7,510 nt of DNA from contig JAQSXQ010000173.1 in assembly GCA_029256565.1 (NCBI GenBank), positions 1-7,510 on the forward strand, read 5' to 3'. The DNA is from Mycobacterium sp. GTDB taxonomy: Bacteria > Actinomycetota > Actinomycetes > Mycobacteriales > Mycobacteriaceae. The translations under genes were made by a program, and so were the position numbers. A model generated the notes under the pieces. That model was not told where the DNA came from. It searched no databases and worked only from the letters and a program-made list of their open reading frames with translations. Numbering within the stretch: the first letter of the stretch is position 1; each line of letters begins with the position of its first letter. This document shows, piece after piece, positions 1-5,721 of this stretch.

Positions 1-237
1 GGGGTGGTGCTGCTGGCCTTCCAGGCCGGCGAGGGATCCCGGTTGCTCACCGAGGCGTTCGGCGTGCCCGTCGATCTCGAATTCCGCCGTCGCACTCCGG
101 CTTTCGTCACGGGTGCGCTCGAATCGGCCGGTTTGACGGTGTTCGCCGAAGCCGTGCGGGCGGCCGAGCCCGGCGGCATCGAGTCGACACCGCAGGCGTT
201 CCTGCTGGCCAGACGGGTCGCCGACGTCACCCGCTGA
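1..237 (+). CDS. Class I SAM-dependent methyltransferase, C-terminal fragment
   Basis: The reading frame is open from the first base and ends at TGA 235-237, so only about the last 78 residues are present and the start lies outside the window. The visible part begins with a hydrophobic strand (VVLLAFQAGEG). It continues with a segment ending in RRRTPAFVTGALESAGL and closes with STPQAFLLARR. This matches the last strands of the Rossmann-like Methyltransf_11/25 fold, where 'PGG-vlllaf' is followed by a helix, 'L..AGL.v', and a final 'qaylLarr' strand. The SAM-binding glycine motif would lie upstream and cannot be checked, so the substrate cannot be inferred. The aldo/keto reductase starts about 38 bp downstream on the same strand, so the two may share a transcript. 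The family call is reasonable; the exact function is unknown. Confidence 0.7.
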   Translation, partial: GVVLLAFQAGEGSRLLTEAFGVPVDLEFRRRTPAFVTGALESAGLTVFAEAVRAAEPGGIESTPQAFLLARRVADVTR

Positions 238-275
238 TCCGTTTGCACCCGCCTCGCACCGGGCACGCTGAGGCG

Positions 276-1139
276 GTGAGCACAGTACCCAACATCGACC
301 TCAATGACGGCGCCCGAATCCCGCAGCTGGGCTTCGGCGTCTACCAAATCGACCCCGACGAGACCGCGGCCGCCGTGAAGACCGCACTCGACATCGGCTA
401 CCGGCACATCGACACCGCGGAGATGTACGGCAACGAAGCCGGCGTCGGCCAAGGGATCCGCGACGCGGGCCTCGCCCGAAGCGACGTCTTCATCACCAGC
501 AAGCTGAACAACGGCTTCCACGAACCCGACGCGGCACGGAAGGCCTTCGACGAGACGTTGTCCAAGCTGGGCTTCGATGCCCCCGAGGACAACTACGTCG
601 ACCTGTTCCTCATCCACTGGCCGCTGCCCACGAAGTACGGCGGCGACTTCGTCTCGACGTGGAAGGCGCTGGAGGGCTTCAAGGCCGACGGCCGCGCCCG
701 CAGCATCGGCGTCTCGAACTTCCAGGTGCCGCACCTCGAGCGGCTGGCCGCCGAGACCGACACGGTGCCCGCGGTCAACCAGATCGAGGTGCACCCGTAC
801 TTCGTCAACGCCGACGTGCGCGCGTACGGCGCCCAGCACGGCATCGTCACCGAGGCATGGTCGCCGATCGCACAGGGCCAGGTGCTCGACGATCAGGTGG
901 TCGAGGGCATCGCCAAGGCCACCGGCAAGTCGCCCGCGCAGGTGGTGCTGCGGTGGCACATCCAGCGCGGTGACGTCATCTTCCCGAAGTCGGTGACGCC
1001 GCAGCGGATTCAGGACAACTTCGACATCTTCGACTTCGAGCTGAGCCCCGACGACGTCGACGCGCTCACCGAACTCGACAAGGGCGAACAGGGCCGCACC
1101 GGCCCCAACCCCGACACGTTCGACATGATCCCGGACTGA
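276..1139 (+). CDS. Aldo/keto reductase (AKR5-like), NADPH-dependent
   Basis: Soluble (alpha/beta)8-barrel oxidoreductase expected to reduce aldehydes or ketones, or 2,5-diketo-gluconate-like and methylglyoxal-type substrates, with NADPH; the true substrate is not readable. Taking GTG at 276 as start gives 287 residues, usual for the family. The catalytic tetrad is complete: Asp46 (HIDTAEMYGNE), Tyr51, Lys76 (ITSKLNN) and His114 (LIHWP). Further signatures are GVSNF at 145-149, the NQIE strand at 168-171, and the NADPH-phosphate site PKS at 237-239 with Arg244 and Asn248. A TTG at 243 in the same frame would add 11 residues (HPPRTGHAEA-like) that do not resemble the family N-terminus, so I prefer 276, where the barrel's SxxVPxIxLNDG start follows directly. 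Neither start has a good ribosome-binding site. It follows a methyltransferase on the same strand and converges on desA3. Mycobacterial AKRs of this type have been linked to methylglyoxal or ketone detoxification, but that is inference here. Confidence 0.9.
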   Translation: MSTVPNIDLNDGARIPQLGFGVYQIDPDETAAAVKTALDIGYRHIDTAEMYGNEAGVGQGIRDAGLARSDVFITSKLNNGFHEPDAARKAFDETLSKLGFDAPEDNYVDLFLIHWPLPTKYGGDFVSTWKALEGFKADGRARSIGVSNFQVPHLERLAAETDTVPAVNQIEVHPYFVNADVRAYGAQHGIVTEAWSPIAQGQVLDDQVVEGIAKATGKSPAQVVLRWHIQRGDVIFPKSVTPQRIQDNFDIFDFELSPDDVDALTELDKGEQGRTGPNPDTFDMIPD

Positions 1140-1158
1140 CCACTCCCCACAACGCGAA

Positions 1159-1206
1159 ACTGCGGGCAGATCGTGAATCCTCGAGGATTCGTGATCTGCC
1201 CGCAGT
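1159..1206. terminator. Long hairpin between convergent genes, probable bidirectional terminator
   Basis: Perfect 14-bp arms (ACTGCGGGCAGATC at 1159-1172 and its complement at 1193-1206) enclose GT/GT, which pairs as two G-U wobbles in RNA. Inside is a 6-bp stem, GAATCC/GGATTC, capped by TCGA. The whole forms a 22-bp stem with a 4-nt loop. Weaker pairing (AACG 1151-1154 with CGTT 1209-1212) extends the base. It lies 19 bp after the aldo/keto reductase stop and 12 bp after the desA3 stop, so it could terminate both transcripts. There is no U-tract on either side, as is common for mycobacterial hairpin terminators. It could equally be a copy of a dispersed palindromic repeat. Confidence 0.7.
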
Positions 1207-1218
1207 CTCGTTGGTGAA

Positions 1219-2442
1219 TCAGGCTGCGAGTGCCCGCTTCTCGCGTCGGCGCGCCCGCACTGCGGCGATCGACGACTTGAGGCCGCGACGCTCACTCGAC
1301 GGGAGTTCGTCGAACATCCGCTCGCTGCGCGTCTCCGGCGCATCGTCGCGGGTGTGCTTGAGGAACTTGTCCGGAAGCGACAGCTTCGCGATGGTGCGCC
1401 ACGTCTTGCCGTACTGCAGCAGGAAGTTACCCGTGGTGTAGGGCAGGTCGTACTTGTCGCAGATCTGGCGCACCCGCACCCCGATCTCCTCGTACCGGTT
1501 GCTCGGCAGATCCGGGAAGAGGTGGTGTTCGATCTGGTGGGACAGGTTGCCGCTCATGAATCGCAGCGCCGGGCCGGCGTTGAAGTTGGCGCTACCGAGC
1601 ATCTGGCGCAGGTACCACTGCCCCTTGCTCTCGCCGACCATGTCGGTCTTGGTGAACTTCTCGGCACCGTCGGGGAAGTGGCCGCAGAAGATCACGGCGT
1701 TCGCCCATACGTTGCGGATGACGTTGGCCACCGCGTTCGCCGTCAGGGTCGACCGGTAGGTCGCCCCTGGCGACAGCGAGGTCAGTGCCGGCCACGCCAC
1801 GTAGTCCTTGGCGACCTGCTGCCCTGCCTTGATGCCGAACTCGCGCACGCGGACCATCGTCCCCTTGCGGTCGTCGCGACCCATGAAGATCTTGCCGAGC
1901 TCCAGGTGCTGCAGGCCGACGCCCCACTCGAAGCCGATCGCGAGCAGCGTGTTGAACAGCAGGTTGCCGTAGAGGTTGAACGGCTTCCACTTCGCATCGC
2001 GGGTGACGCGGATGACGCCGTAGCCCACGTCGTCGTCCATGCCCAGGATGTTGGTGTACTTGTGGTGCATGAAGTTGTGGGTGAACCGCCAGTGCTTGGA
2101 CGCCCCGCTCATGTCCCACTCCCACGTCGAGGAGTGAATCTCGGGATCGTTCATCCAGTCCCACATGACGTTGTGGCCGATCTCCATGTTCTCGATGATC
2201 TTGGCCACGCCCAAAGTCGCGGTGCCTGCCCACCACGCGGAGCGACGCGAGCTGGCGGTCAGCATCAGCCGGCCTGCCACCTCGAGCGCGCGCTGCGCGG
2301 CAATGGTGCGGCGGATGTAGCGCGAGTCGCGCTCACCTCGGGAGTCCTCGATGTCGAGTCGGATCGCATCCAGCTCATTCGCCAGATTCTCGATGTCCGC
2401 GTCAGTCAGATGCGTGAATTCCGGTACGTCTGTGATCGCCAT
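1219..2442 (-). CDS. desA3: Acyl-CoA delta-9 desaturase DesA3 (membrane fatty acid desaturase), His box 1 altered
   Basis: Integral-membrane di-iron desaturase. The M. tuberculosis orthologue Rv3229c converts stearoyl-CoA to oleoyl-CoA with electrons from Rv3230c. The protein has 407 residues, against 427 remembered for M. tuberculosis. His box 2 is H122-N-F-M-H126-H127 and box 3 is H302-Q-I-E-H306-H307-LFP; both are intact. Conserved stretches include NMEIGHN (85-91), TNILGMDDDVGYG (130-142) and GHFPDGAEKFTKTDM (254-268). Hydrophobic segments lie near 70-83, 157-180 and 239-256. Box 1 is odd: after GHNVM (89-93) the sequence goes straight to WDWMNDP, where the family, as I remember it, has HGQ between. 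The second box-1 histidine is therefore missing. The C-terminus is basic (ARRREKRALAA) and ends in Leu-Ala-Ala, like the M. tuberculosis protein, whose LAA end was reported to direct proteolysis. The start at ATG 2442 is fixed by a perfect Shine-Dalgarno sequence 7 nt upstream. The gene follows its reductase partner by 66 bp but has its own promoter and operator. Identity is very likely; activity is uncertain. Confidence 0.95.
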   Translation of the reverse strand: MAITDVPEFTHLTDADIENLANELDAIRLDIEDSRGERDSRYIRRTIAAQRALEVAGRLMLTASSRRSAWWAGTATLGVAKIIENMEIGHNVMWDWMNDPEIHSSTWEWDMSGASKHWRFTHNFMHHKYTNILGMDDDVGYGVIRVTRDAKWKPFNLYGNLLFNTLLAIGFEWGVGLQHLELGKIFMGRDDRKGTMVRVREFGIKAGQQVAKDYVAWPALTSLSPGATYRSTLTANAVANVIRNVWANAVIFCGHFPDGAEKFTKTDMVGESKGQWYLRQMLGSANFNAGPALRFMSGNLSHQIEHHLFPDLPSNRYEEIGVRVRQICDKYDLPYTTGNFLLQYGKTWRTIAKLSLPDKFLKHTRDDAPETRSERMFDELPSSERRGLKSSIAAVRARRREKRALAA

Positions 2443-2449
2443 TTCTCGG

Positions 2450-2457
2450 CCTCCTTT
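2450..2457 (-). promoter_or_regulatory. Strong ribosome-binding site of desA3
   Basis: The minus strand reads AAAGGAGG here, an 8-base perfect match to the 16S rRNA anti-Shine-Dalgarno end. It is separated from ATG 2442 by 7 nt. It fixes the desA3 start and predicts efficient translation. It is much stronger than the sites ahead of the neighbouring genes. Confidence 0.85.
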
Positions 2458-2459
2458 CT

Positions 2460-2495
2460 ACCTACGCTACCGTAACCTACGTACCCGTAGGTTAC
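2460..2495. promoter_or_regulatory. Operator-like inverted repeat overlapping the desA3 promoter
   Basis: A perfect palindrome, GTAACCTACG (2472-2481), 4-bp spacer, CGTAGGTTAC (2486-2495), overlaps the predicted spacer and -10. A second, overlapping site, TACGCTACCGTA (2463-2474), is palindromic at all but its central pair and is centred 15 bp away. Together they make three CCTACG/CGTAGG half-sites. Of the 22 bases at 2460-2481, 21 are identical to 3755-3776 upstream of the reductase gene. Size, symmetry and position are typical of a repressor of the TetR type. Fatty-acid regulators such as DesT in Pseudomonas control desaturases in a comparable way. Which regulator binds here is unknown, and no regulator gene lies in the window. 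Confidence 0.7.
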
Positions 2496-2502
2496 CAGTC
2501 AG
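2474..2502 (-). promoter_or_regulatory. Predicted desA3 promoter
   Basis: On the minus strand there is a -35-like CTGACT (2502-2497, four of six matches to TTGACA), a 17-bp spacer, and a -10-like TAGGTT (2479-2474, fitting the mycobacterial TANNNT form). Transcription would start near 2467, giving a leader of roughly 25 nt that contains the ribosome-binding site. The same arrangement (CTGACG, 17 bp, TAGGTT) precedes the reductase gene at 3797-3769. This independent agreement raises my confidence. The operator palindrome covers the spacer and the -10. This is a prediction from sequence only. Confidence 0.55.
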
Positions 2503-2508
2503 TAAACC

Positions 2509-3702
2509 TCACACGTCGAGCGTGCAGTCGCCCGAGGCGGCCGATACGCAGGTTTGAATCCGGCTTCCCGGTTCGTGCTCGTCGCCGCTGCGCAGGTCGC
2601 GCACGTATCCGTCGACCAGCCCGACCACGCACGACTGGCATATACCCATTCGGCACCCGAAGGGCATCTGGATGCCGACGCTCTCGCCGGCGTCCATGAG
2701 CGACGTCGCCCCGTCAGCCGTCACGGTCTTGCCCGCGCGCTCGAACGTCACCGTTCCGCCTGCGCCGTGCGCGGCCGCCCTCTTGGCCGCGAACCGCTCG
2801 AGGTGCAGTTTCTCCTTGAGTCCCGCCTCACCCCAGATGCGGTCGGCGTCGTCGAGCATCCCCTCGGGACCGCACGCCCAGACCTGCCGGTCGCGCCAGT
2901 CCGGCACCACCTCGTCGAGCTTCGACAGATCGAGGCGACCCTCGGTGCGCGTAGCGCGCAGCTGAAGCCGGTAACCCTCGTGCTCGTCGGCCAGCGCGGC
3001 CAGCTCGTCGGCGAACATGACCTCCGACGCCGACGGCGCCGAGTGCACGTGCACGATGTGGCCCGCTCCGCCGATCTGCCCGCGCCGCACCAGCGTGCGC
3101 AGCATCGACATCACCGGAGTGACGCCGGAGCCCGCGGTGAGGAACAGCACCGATGCGGGTGCCGGGTCCGGCATCACGAAGTTGCCCTGCGGTGCCTGCA
3201 GGCGCACGATCGTGCCCGCGGCGATGCCGTCGACCAGGTGCGTCGACAGGAAGCCCTCCGGCATGGCCTTCACGGTGATGGCGATGTTGCGCTCGCCCTT
3301 GCCGAATGTCGCCGCCGGGGCGGCTCCGGACCGCGAGGTCGTCTCGTACACCGGGCTCGACGTCAGCGAGTACGACCGCCACCGCCACCGTCCGTCGACG
3401 AGCACGCCGATGCCGATGTACTGGCCCGGTTCGTAGTCGAAGGAGAAGCCCCAGCCCGGCTTGATGACCAGGGTCGCCGAGTCGGAGGTCTCCCGCCGCA
3501 CCTCGAGTACCCGGCCGCGTAGTTCGCGCGCCGACCACAGCGGGTTGGCCAGCTGCAGGTAGTCGTCGGGCAGCAGCGGGGTGGTGATGCGCTGGACGAT
3601 TCGGCGGACTGCATGCCAGCCCGGCCGCTCCTTGGCGCCCGCGATCTCGGGGCGCACGGTGTCGGCGACCTGGGCCGATACCTTGATCGTGTTCTTGGCC
3701 AT
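2509..3702 (-). CDS. NADPH oxidoreductase with FAD and 2Fe-2S domains, electron donor of DesA3 (Rv3230c-type)
   Basis: Stand-alone electron-transfer flavoprotein that takes hydride from NADPH onto FAD and passes single electrons through its 2Fe-2S centre to DesA3. The M. tuberculosis orthologue Rv3230c has been shown to be the reductase of the two-protein DesA3 system. The 397 residues show three domains in order. The FAD domain (about 60-175) has RSYSLTSSP at 109-117. The NAD(P) domain (about 183-295) has LTAGSGVTPVMSML at 188-201 and CGPEGML at 277-283. The C-terminal plant-type ferredoxin domain (about 315-397) has cluster ligands C350, C355, C358 and C385. All key residues are present. 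About 55 N-terminal residues precede the FAD domain, as in this subfamily. ATG 3702 is chosen for the AGGAG at 3712-3708, 5 nt upstream. The gene lies downstream of DUF6912 and 66 bp before desA3, with its own predicted promoter and operator. Confidence 0.92.
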   Translation of the reverse strand: MAKNTIKVSAQVADTVRPEIAGAKERPGWHAVRRIVQRITTPLLPDDYLQLANPLWSARELRGRVLEVRRETSDSATLVIKPGWGFSFDYEPGQYIGIGVLVDGRWRWRSYSLTSSPVYETTSRSGAAPAATFGKGERNIAITVKAMPEGFLSTHLVDGIAAGTIVRLQAPQGNFVMPDPAPASVLFLTAGSGVTPVMSMLRTLVRRGQIGGAGHIVHVHSAPSASEVMFADELAALADEHEGYRLQLRATRTEGRLDLSKLDEVVPDWRDRQVWACGPEGMLDDADRIWGEAGLKEKLHLERFAAKRAAAHGAGGTVTFERAGKTVTADGATSLMDAGESVGIQMPFGCRMGICQSCVVGLVDGYVRDLRSGDEHEPGSRIQTCVSAASGDCTLDV

Positions 3703-3753
3703 GACGGCTCCTGCTCGCGTTCGGGCTGTGCGGAGTCCAACCGCAGGATCTAC

Positions 3754-3790
3754 AACCTACGGTACCGTAACCTACGCTCGCGTAGCTAGT
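3754..3790. promoter_or_regulatory. Operator-like repeats upstream of the reductase gene
   Basis: A perfect 12-bp palindrome, TACGGTACCGTA (3758-3769), overlaps a second dyad at 3767-3790 (GTAACCTACG, 4-bp spacer, then CGTAGCTAGT). In the second dyad the inner five bases of each arm pair and the outer five mostly do not. CTACGC-TC-GCGTAG at 3772-3785 is its symmetric core. The two centres are 15 bp apart, exactly as at desA3. The shared 22-base block (3755-3776) differs from the desA3 block at one position. One protein probably controls both genes. Binding may be weaker at the degenerate second dyad than at desA3. Confidence 0.65.
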
Positions 3791-3797
3791 GCGTCAG
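3769..3797 (-). promoter_or_regulatory. Predicted promoter of the reductase gene
   Basis: The minus strand shows CTGACG (3797-3792), a 17-bp spacer, and TAGGTT (3774-3769), the same layout as the desA3 promoter. The -35 overlaps the stop codon of the DUF6912 gene. Transcription would begin near 3762 with a leader of about 60 nt. A second TAGGTT at 3759-3754 is an alternative -10 but has no recognisable -35. This is a sequence prediction. Confidence 0.5.
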
Positions 3798-4294
3798 AGC
3801 AGTTCGAGCAGGAATGGCAGCTCTTGGGCGGCATACCAGGCCAGGTCGTGGTCCTGCGCGTCGCCGACGGTCAACTCCGCGTCCTCATCCCCCAGGTCGG
3901 CGTCGTCGACGACGTCGACGGCCGCGGCCACCGCAGCCTCGGCACCGGCGTTGTCGACGAAGGCCGCGACCACGTCGGTCAACGCCAACGGTCCCCCGAG
4001 CCGCACCACGGCGTCGTCCAGATCGGGTCGCGCCGTCACGTCGTCGACGTCCGCGACGAGCACCGCACGGCGCCGCGGGAAGCCCTCGACCTCGCCTTCG
4101 GCGGCGAGCAGCCGTAGCGACGCCATCGCCGCCTCGCGCAGCGCGACCTCGGCGAGTTCGTCGTCGTCGCCCTCGGCGTAGGACTCGCGCAGCGTCGGCG
4201 TCACCGCGAACGCCGTGCCGCTGCGGGCGTGCAACGTGTGGTCCGAAACCAGTCCGGCGAGCATGGCCAGGGTCACCGGAACGTAGACGCGCAC
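3794..4294 (-). CDS. DUF6912 family protein (Rv3231c-like), function unknown
   Basis: A 166-residue acidic, probably cytosolic protein with no signal peptide or obvious membrane segment. The start RVYVPVTLAML is followed by GTAFAVTPTLRE (26-37), an acidic turn GDDDELAEVALREAA (42-56), and a strand RRAVLVADV. The C-terminus, DHDLAWYAAQELPFLLELL (148-166), is the most distinctive part. This pattern fits the actinobacterial DUF6912 family and the M. tuberculosis neighbour Rv3231c (about 169 residues). I see no catalytic motif. The GTG start at 4294 is chosen because the family N-terminus begins there. The frame stays open far upstream, but only as a shadow of the acyltransferase gene. No clear ribosome-binding site is visible. 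It starts 17 bp after the acyltransferase stop, so translation may be coupled. It ends where the reductase promoter begins. A role in lipid metabolism is suggested only by its neighbours. Confidence 0.85.
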   Translation of the reverse strand: MRVYVPVTLAMLAGLVSDHTLHARSGTAFAVTPTLRESYAEGDDDELAEVALREAAMASLRLLAAEGEVEGFPRRRAVLVADVDDVTARPDLDDAVVRLGGPLALTDVVAAFVDNAGAEAAVAAAVDVVDDADLGDEDAELTVGDAQDHDLAWYAAQELPFLLELL

Positions 4295-4311
4295 AGCAGC
4301 GACTGTAGCGA

Positions 4312-5721
4312 TCAGCGCGCGGAATCCAGCAATTCGTCGAGTGATTCGCGCAACAGGCTCGGCATCACGTCGACGTCGCTCATGCCGTCCCTGTCGGCGT
4401 TGATGCCGAAGTAGAGCATGCCGTTGTAGGACGTGACGCCGATCGCCAGCGCCTGGTTGTGCAGCAGCGGGGGTACCGCGTACGTCTCCTGCAGCTTGGT
4501 GCCCGCCACGTACATCTGCTTCTGGGCACCGGGAACGTTGGTGATCAACAGGTTGAACAGGCGCGCCGAGAAGCTCGTCGCGACCCGAATCCCCATGGCG
4601 TGCAACGTCGGTGGCGCGAACCCCGACAGCGTGACGATGGTTCGGGCGTCCACCAGGCTCGCAGCCGTCGACGCCGACTCGGTCGCATGGGCGATCTGCG
4701 ACAACCGCACCACGGCGTTGCCCTCGCCGACGGGCAGGTCGACCAGGAACGGCGACACCTCGCTGATCGCCTGCCCCGGCCCGGCGGCGTCGAGTTCCCC
4801 GTCCGGGTACACCGACATCGGGGCCATGGCGCGCACCGTCGACGACGAGGTGACCGGTTCGCCGCGCGACATCAGCCAGTTCCGCAGCGCGCCCGCCACG
4901 ACGGCCAGCACCACGTCGTTCACGTCGCAGTCGTAGCGCGCCCGAAGCGTGCGGTAGTCGTCGAGATCGTGGGACGCGACGGTGAACCTGCGATTGCGCG
5001 ACACCGTCGTGTTGAGCGGGCTGCTCGGCGCCGTGCCCCTGGCGACGGTGCGGGCGACGTCGGCGAACCGGCGCGCGGTCTCGACCGCCTGCGACGTGTT
5101 GGTCACGACCTCGGTCACGGCGTTGCGGGCGGCCGACAGCTGGGCACCGGGACGCGCGACCCACTCGAGCGCCGCGCCGAGCAGCAGCTGCCTGTCGCTT
5201 GGTTCGCGGGCGGGGATCCAGATGTCCTCGCCGAATTCGGGGCTCTTCTGCGTGCGGTCGGCGATGACGTGACCGATCTCGAGGGCCGTCATCCCATTCA
5301 CCAGCGCCTGATGCGACTTGGTGTAGATCGCGATGCGGTTCTTGGCCAGACCCTCGACGAGGTACATCTCCCACAGCGGGCGCGACCTGTCGAGCGGCCG
5401 GGATCCGAGTCGGGCAACCAGGTCGTGCAGCTGGGCATCGCTGCCCGGGGACGGCAGCGCCGAGCGCCGGATGTGATAGGTGATGTCGAAGTCGCGGTCG
5501 TCGATCCACACCGGCCGGGCCAGGCCGAACGACACCTCGCGCACCTTCTGCCGGTAGCGCGGAATCTGCGGCAACCGCCGCTCCACGGTGGCGAGCAGGG
5601 TCTCGTAGCTCAGCCCGTTGCGCGGCTTGCGCAGGATCGAGAGCGTCCCCACGTACATCGGCGTGGAGGTGTTCTCGAGGTGGTAGAACGACGCGTCAGC
5701 TGCTGACAGCCGAGTCACCAT
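4312..5721 (-). CDS. tgs3: WS/DGAT-family acyltransferase (Tgs3-like, Rv3234c+Rv3233c), altered active-site motif
   Basis: Member of the wax ester synthase/diacylglycerol acyltransferase family, which transfers an acyl group from acyl-CoA to diacylglycerol or a long-chain alcohol. The protein has 469 residues, the usual full length. Family landmarks include the N-terminus LSAADASFYHLE (5-16), IPRYRQ (53-58), PVWIDDRDFD at 70-79, PLWEMYLVEGL (115-125), SPLN (234-237), NDVVLAVVAGALRNWL (268-283) and ITNVPG (393-398). The active-site motif, normally HHxxxDG, is H137-Q138-A-L-V-N142-G143, so the catalytic second His and the Asp are replaced by Gln and Asn. The start is ATG 5721: the family begins MVTRLSA, and a GGGGAGGGG purine run lies about 9 nt upstream. 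A longer open frame to 5880 adds an arginine-rich tail with no family similarity. In M. tuberculosis I remember this protein as two genes, Rv3234c and Rv3233c; here it is one intact frame. It is first in a minus-strand series leading to desA3, consistent with use of oleoyl-CoA. Family membership is firm; enzymatic activity is doubtful. Confidence 0.9.
   Translation of the reverse strand: MVTRLSAADASFYHLENTSTPMYVGTLSILRKPRNGLSYETLLATVERRLPQIPRYRQKVREVSFGLARPVWIDDRDFDITYHIRRSALPSPGSDAQLHDLVARLGSRPLDRSRPLWEMYLVEGLAKNRIAIYTKSHQALVNGMTALEIGHVIADRTQKSPEFGEDIWIPAREPSDRQLLLGAALEWVARPGAQLSAARNAVTEVVTNTSQAVETARRFADVARTVARGTAPSSPLNTTVSRNRRFTVASHDLDDYRTLRARYDCDVNDVVLAVVAGALRNWLMSRGEPVTSSSTVRAMAPMSVYPDGELDAAGPGQAISEVSPFLVDLPVGEGNAVVRLSQIAHATESASTAASLVDARTIVTLSGFAPPTLHAMGIRVATSFSARLFNLLITNVPGAQKQMYVAGTKLQETYAVPPLLHNQALAIGVTSYNGMLYFGINADRDGMSDVDVMPSLLRESLDELLDSAR

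Noticed and set aside
1354..2475. 373-residue open frame on the + strand opposite desA3
   Set aside because: It is a GC-rich shadow with no motifs, composition rich in Val, Arg and His, and antisense to a clearly recognised gene. It would also run through the operator.
2554..3522. 322-residue open frame on the + strand opposite the reductase gene
   Set aside because: It is an Arg/His-rich shadow with no recognisable domain, opposite a gene with all cofactor motifs intact.
3895..3960. GTCGTCGAC/GACGTCGAC repeats, considered as a repeat element
   Set aside because: They encode the Asp/Val/Ala-rich stretch of the DUF6912 protein in frame. The repetition follows from codon use, not from a separate element.
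4295..5509. Upstream extension of the DUF6912 frame to a 571-residue protein
   Set aside because: The extra part lies wholly antiphase inside the WS/DGAT gene and is Arg/Gly-rich with no domain pattern. The family N-terminus begins at GTG 4294.
4459..5706. 415-residue open frame on the + strand opposite the WS/DGAT gene
   Set aside because: Composition is typical of antisense frames in high-GC DNA and there is no family signature.
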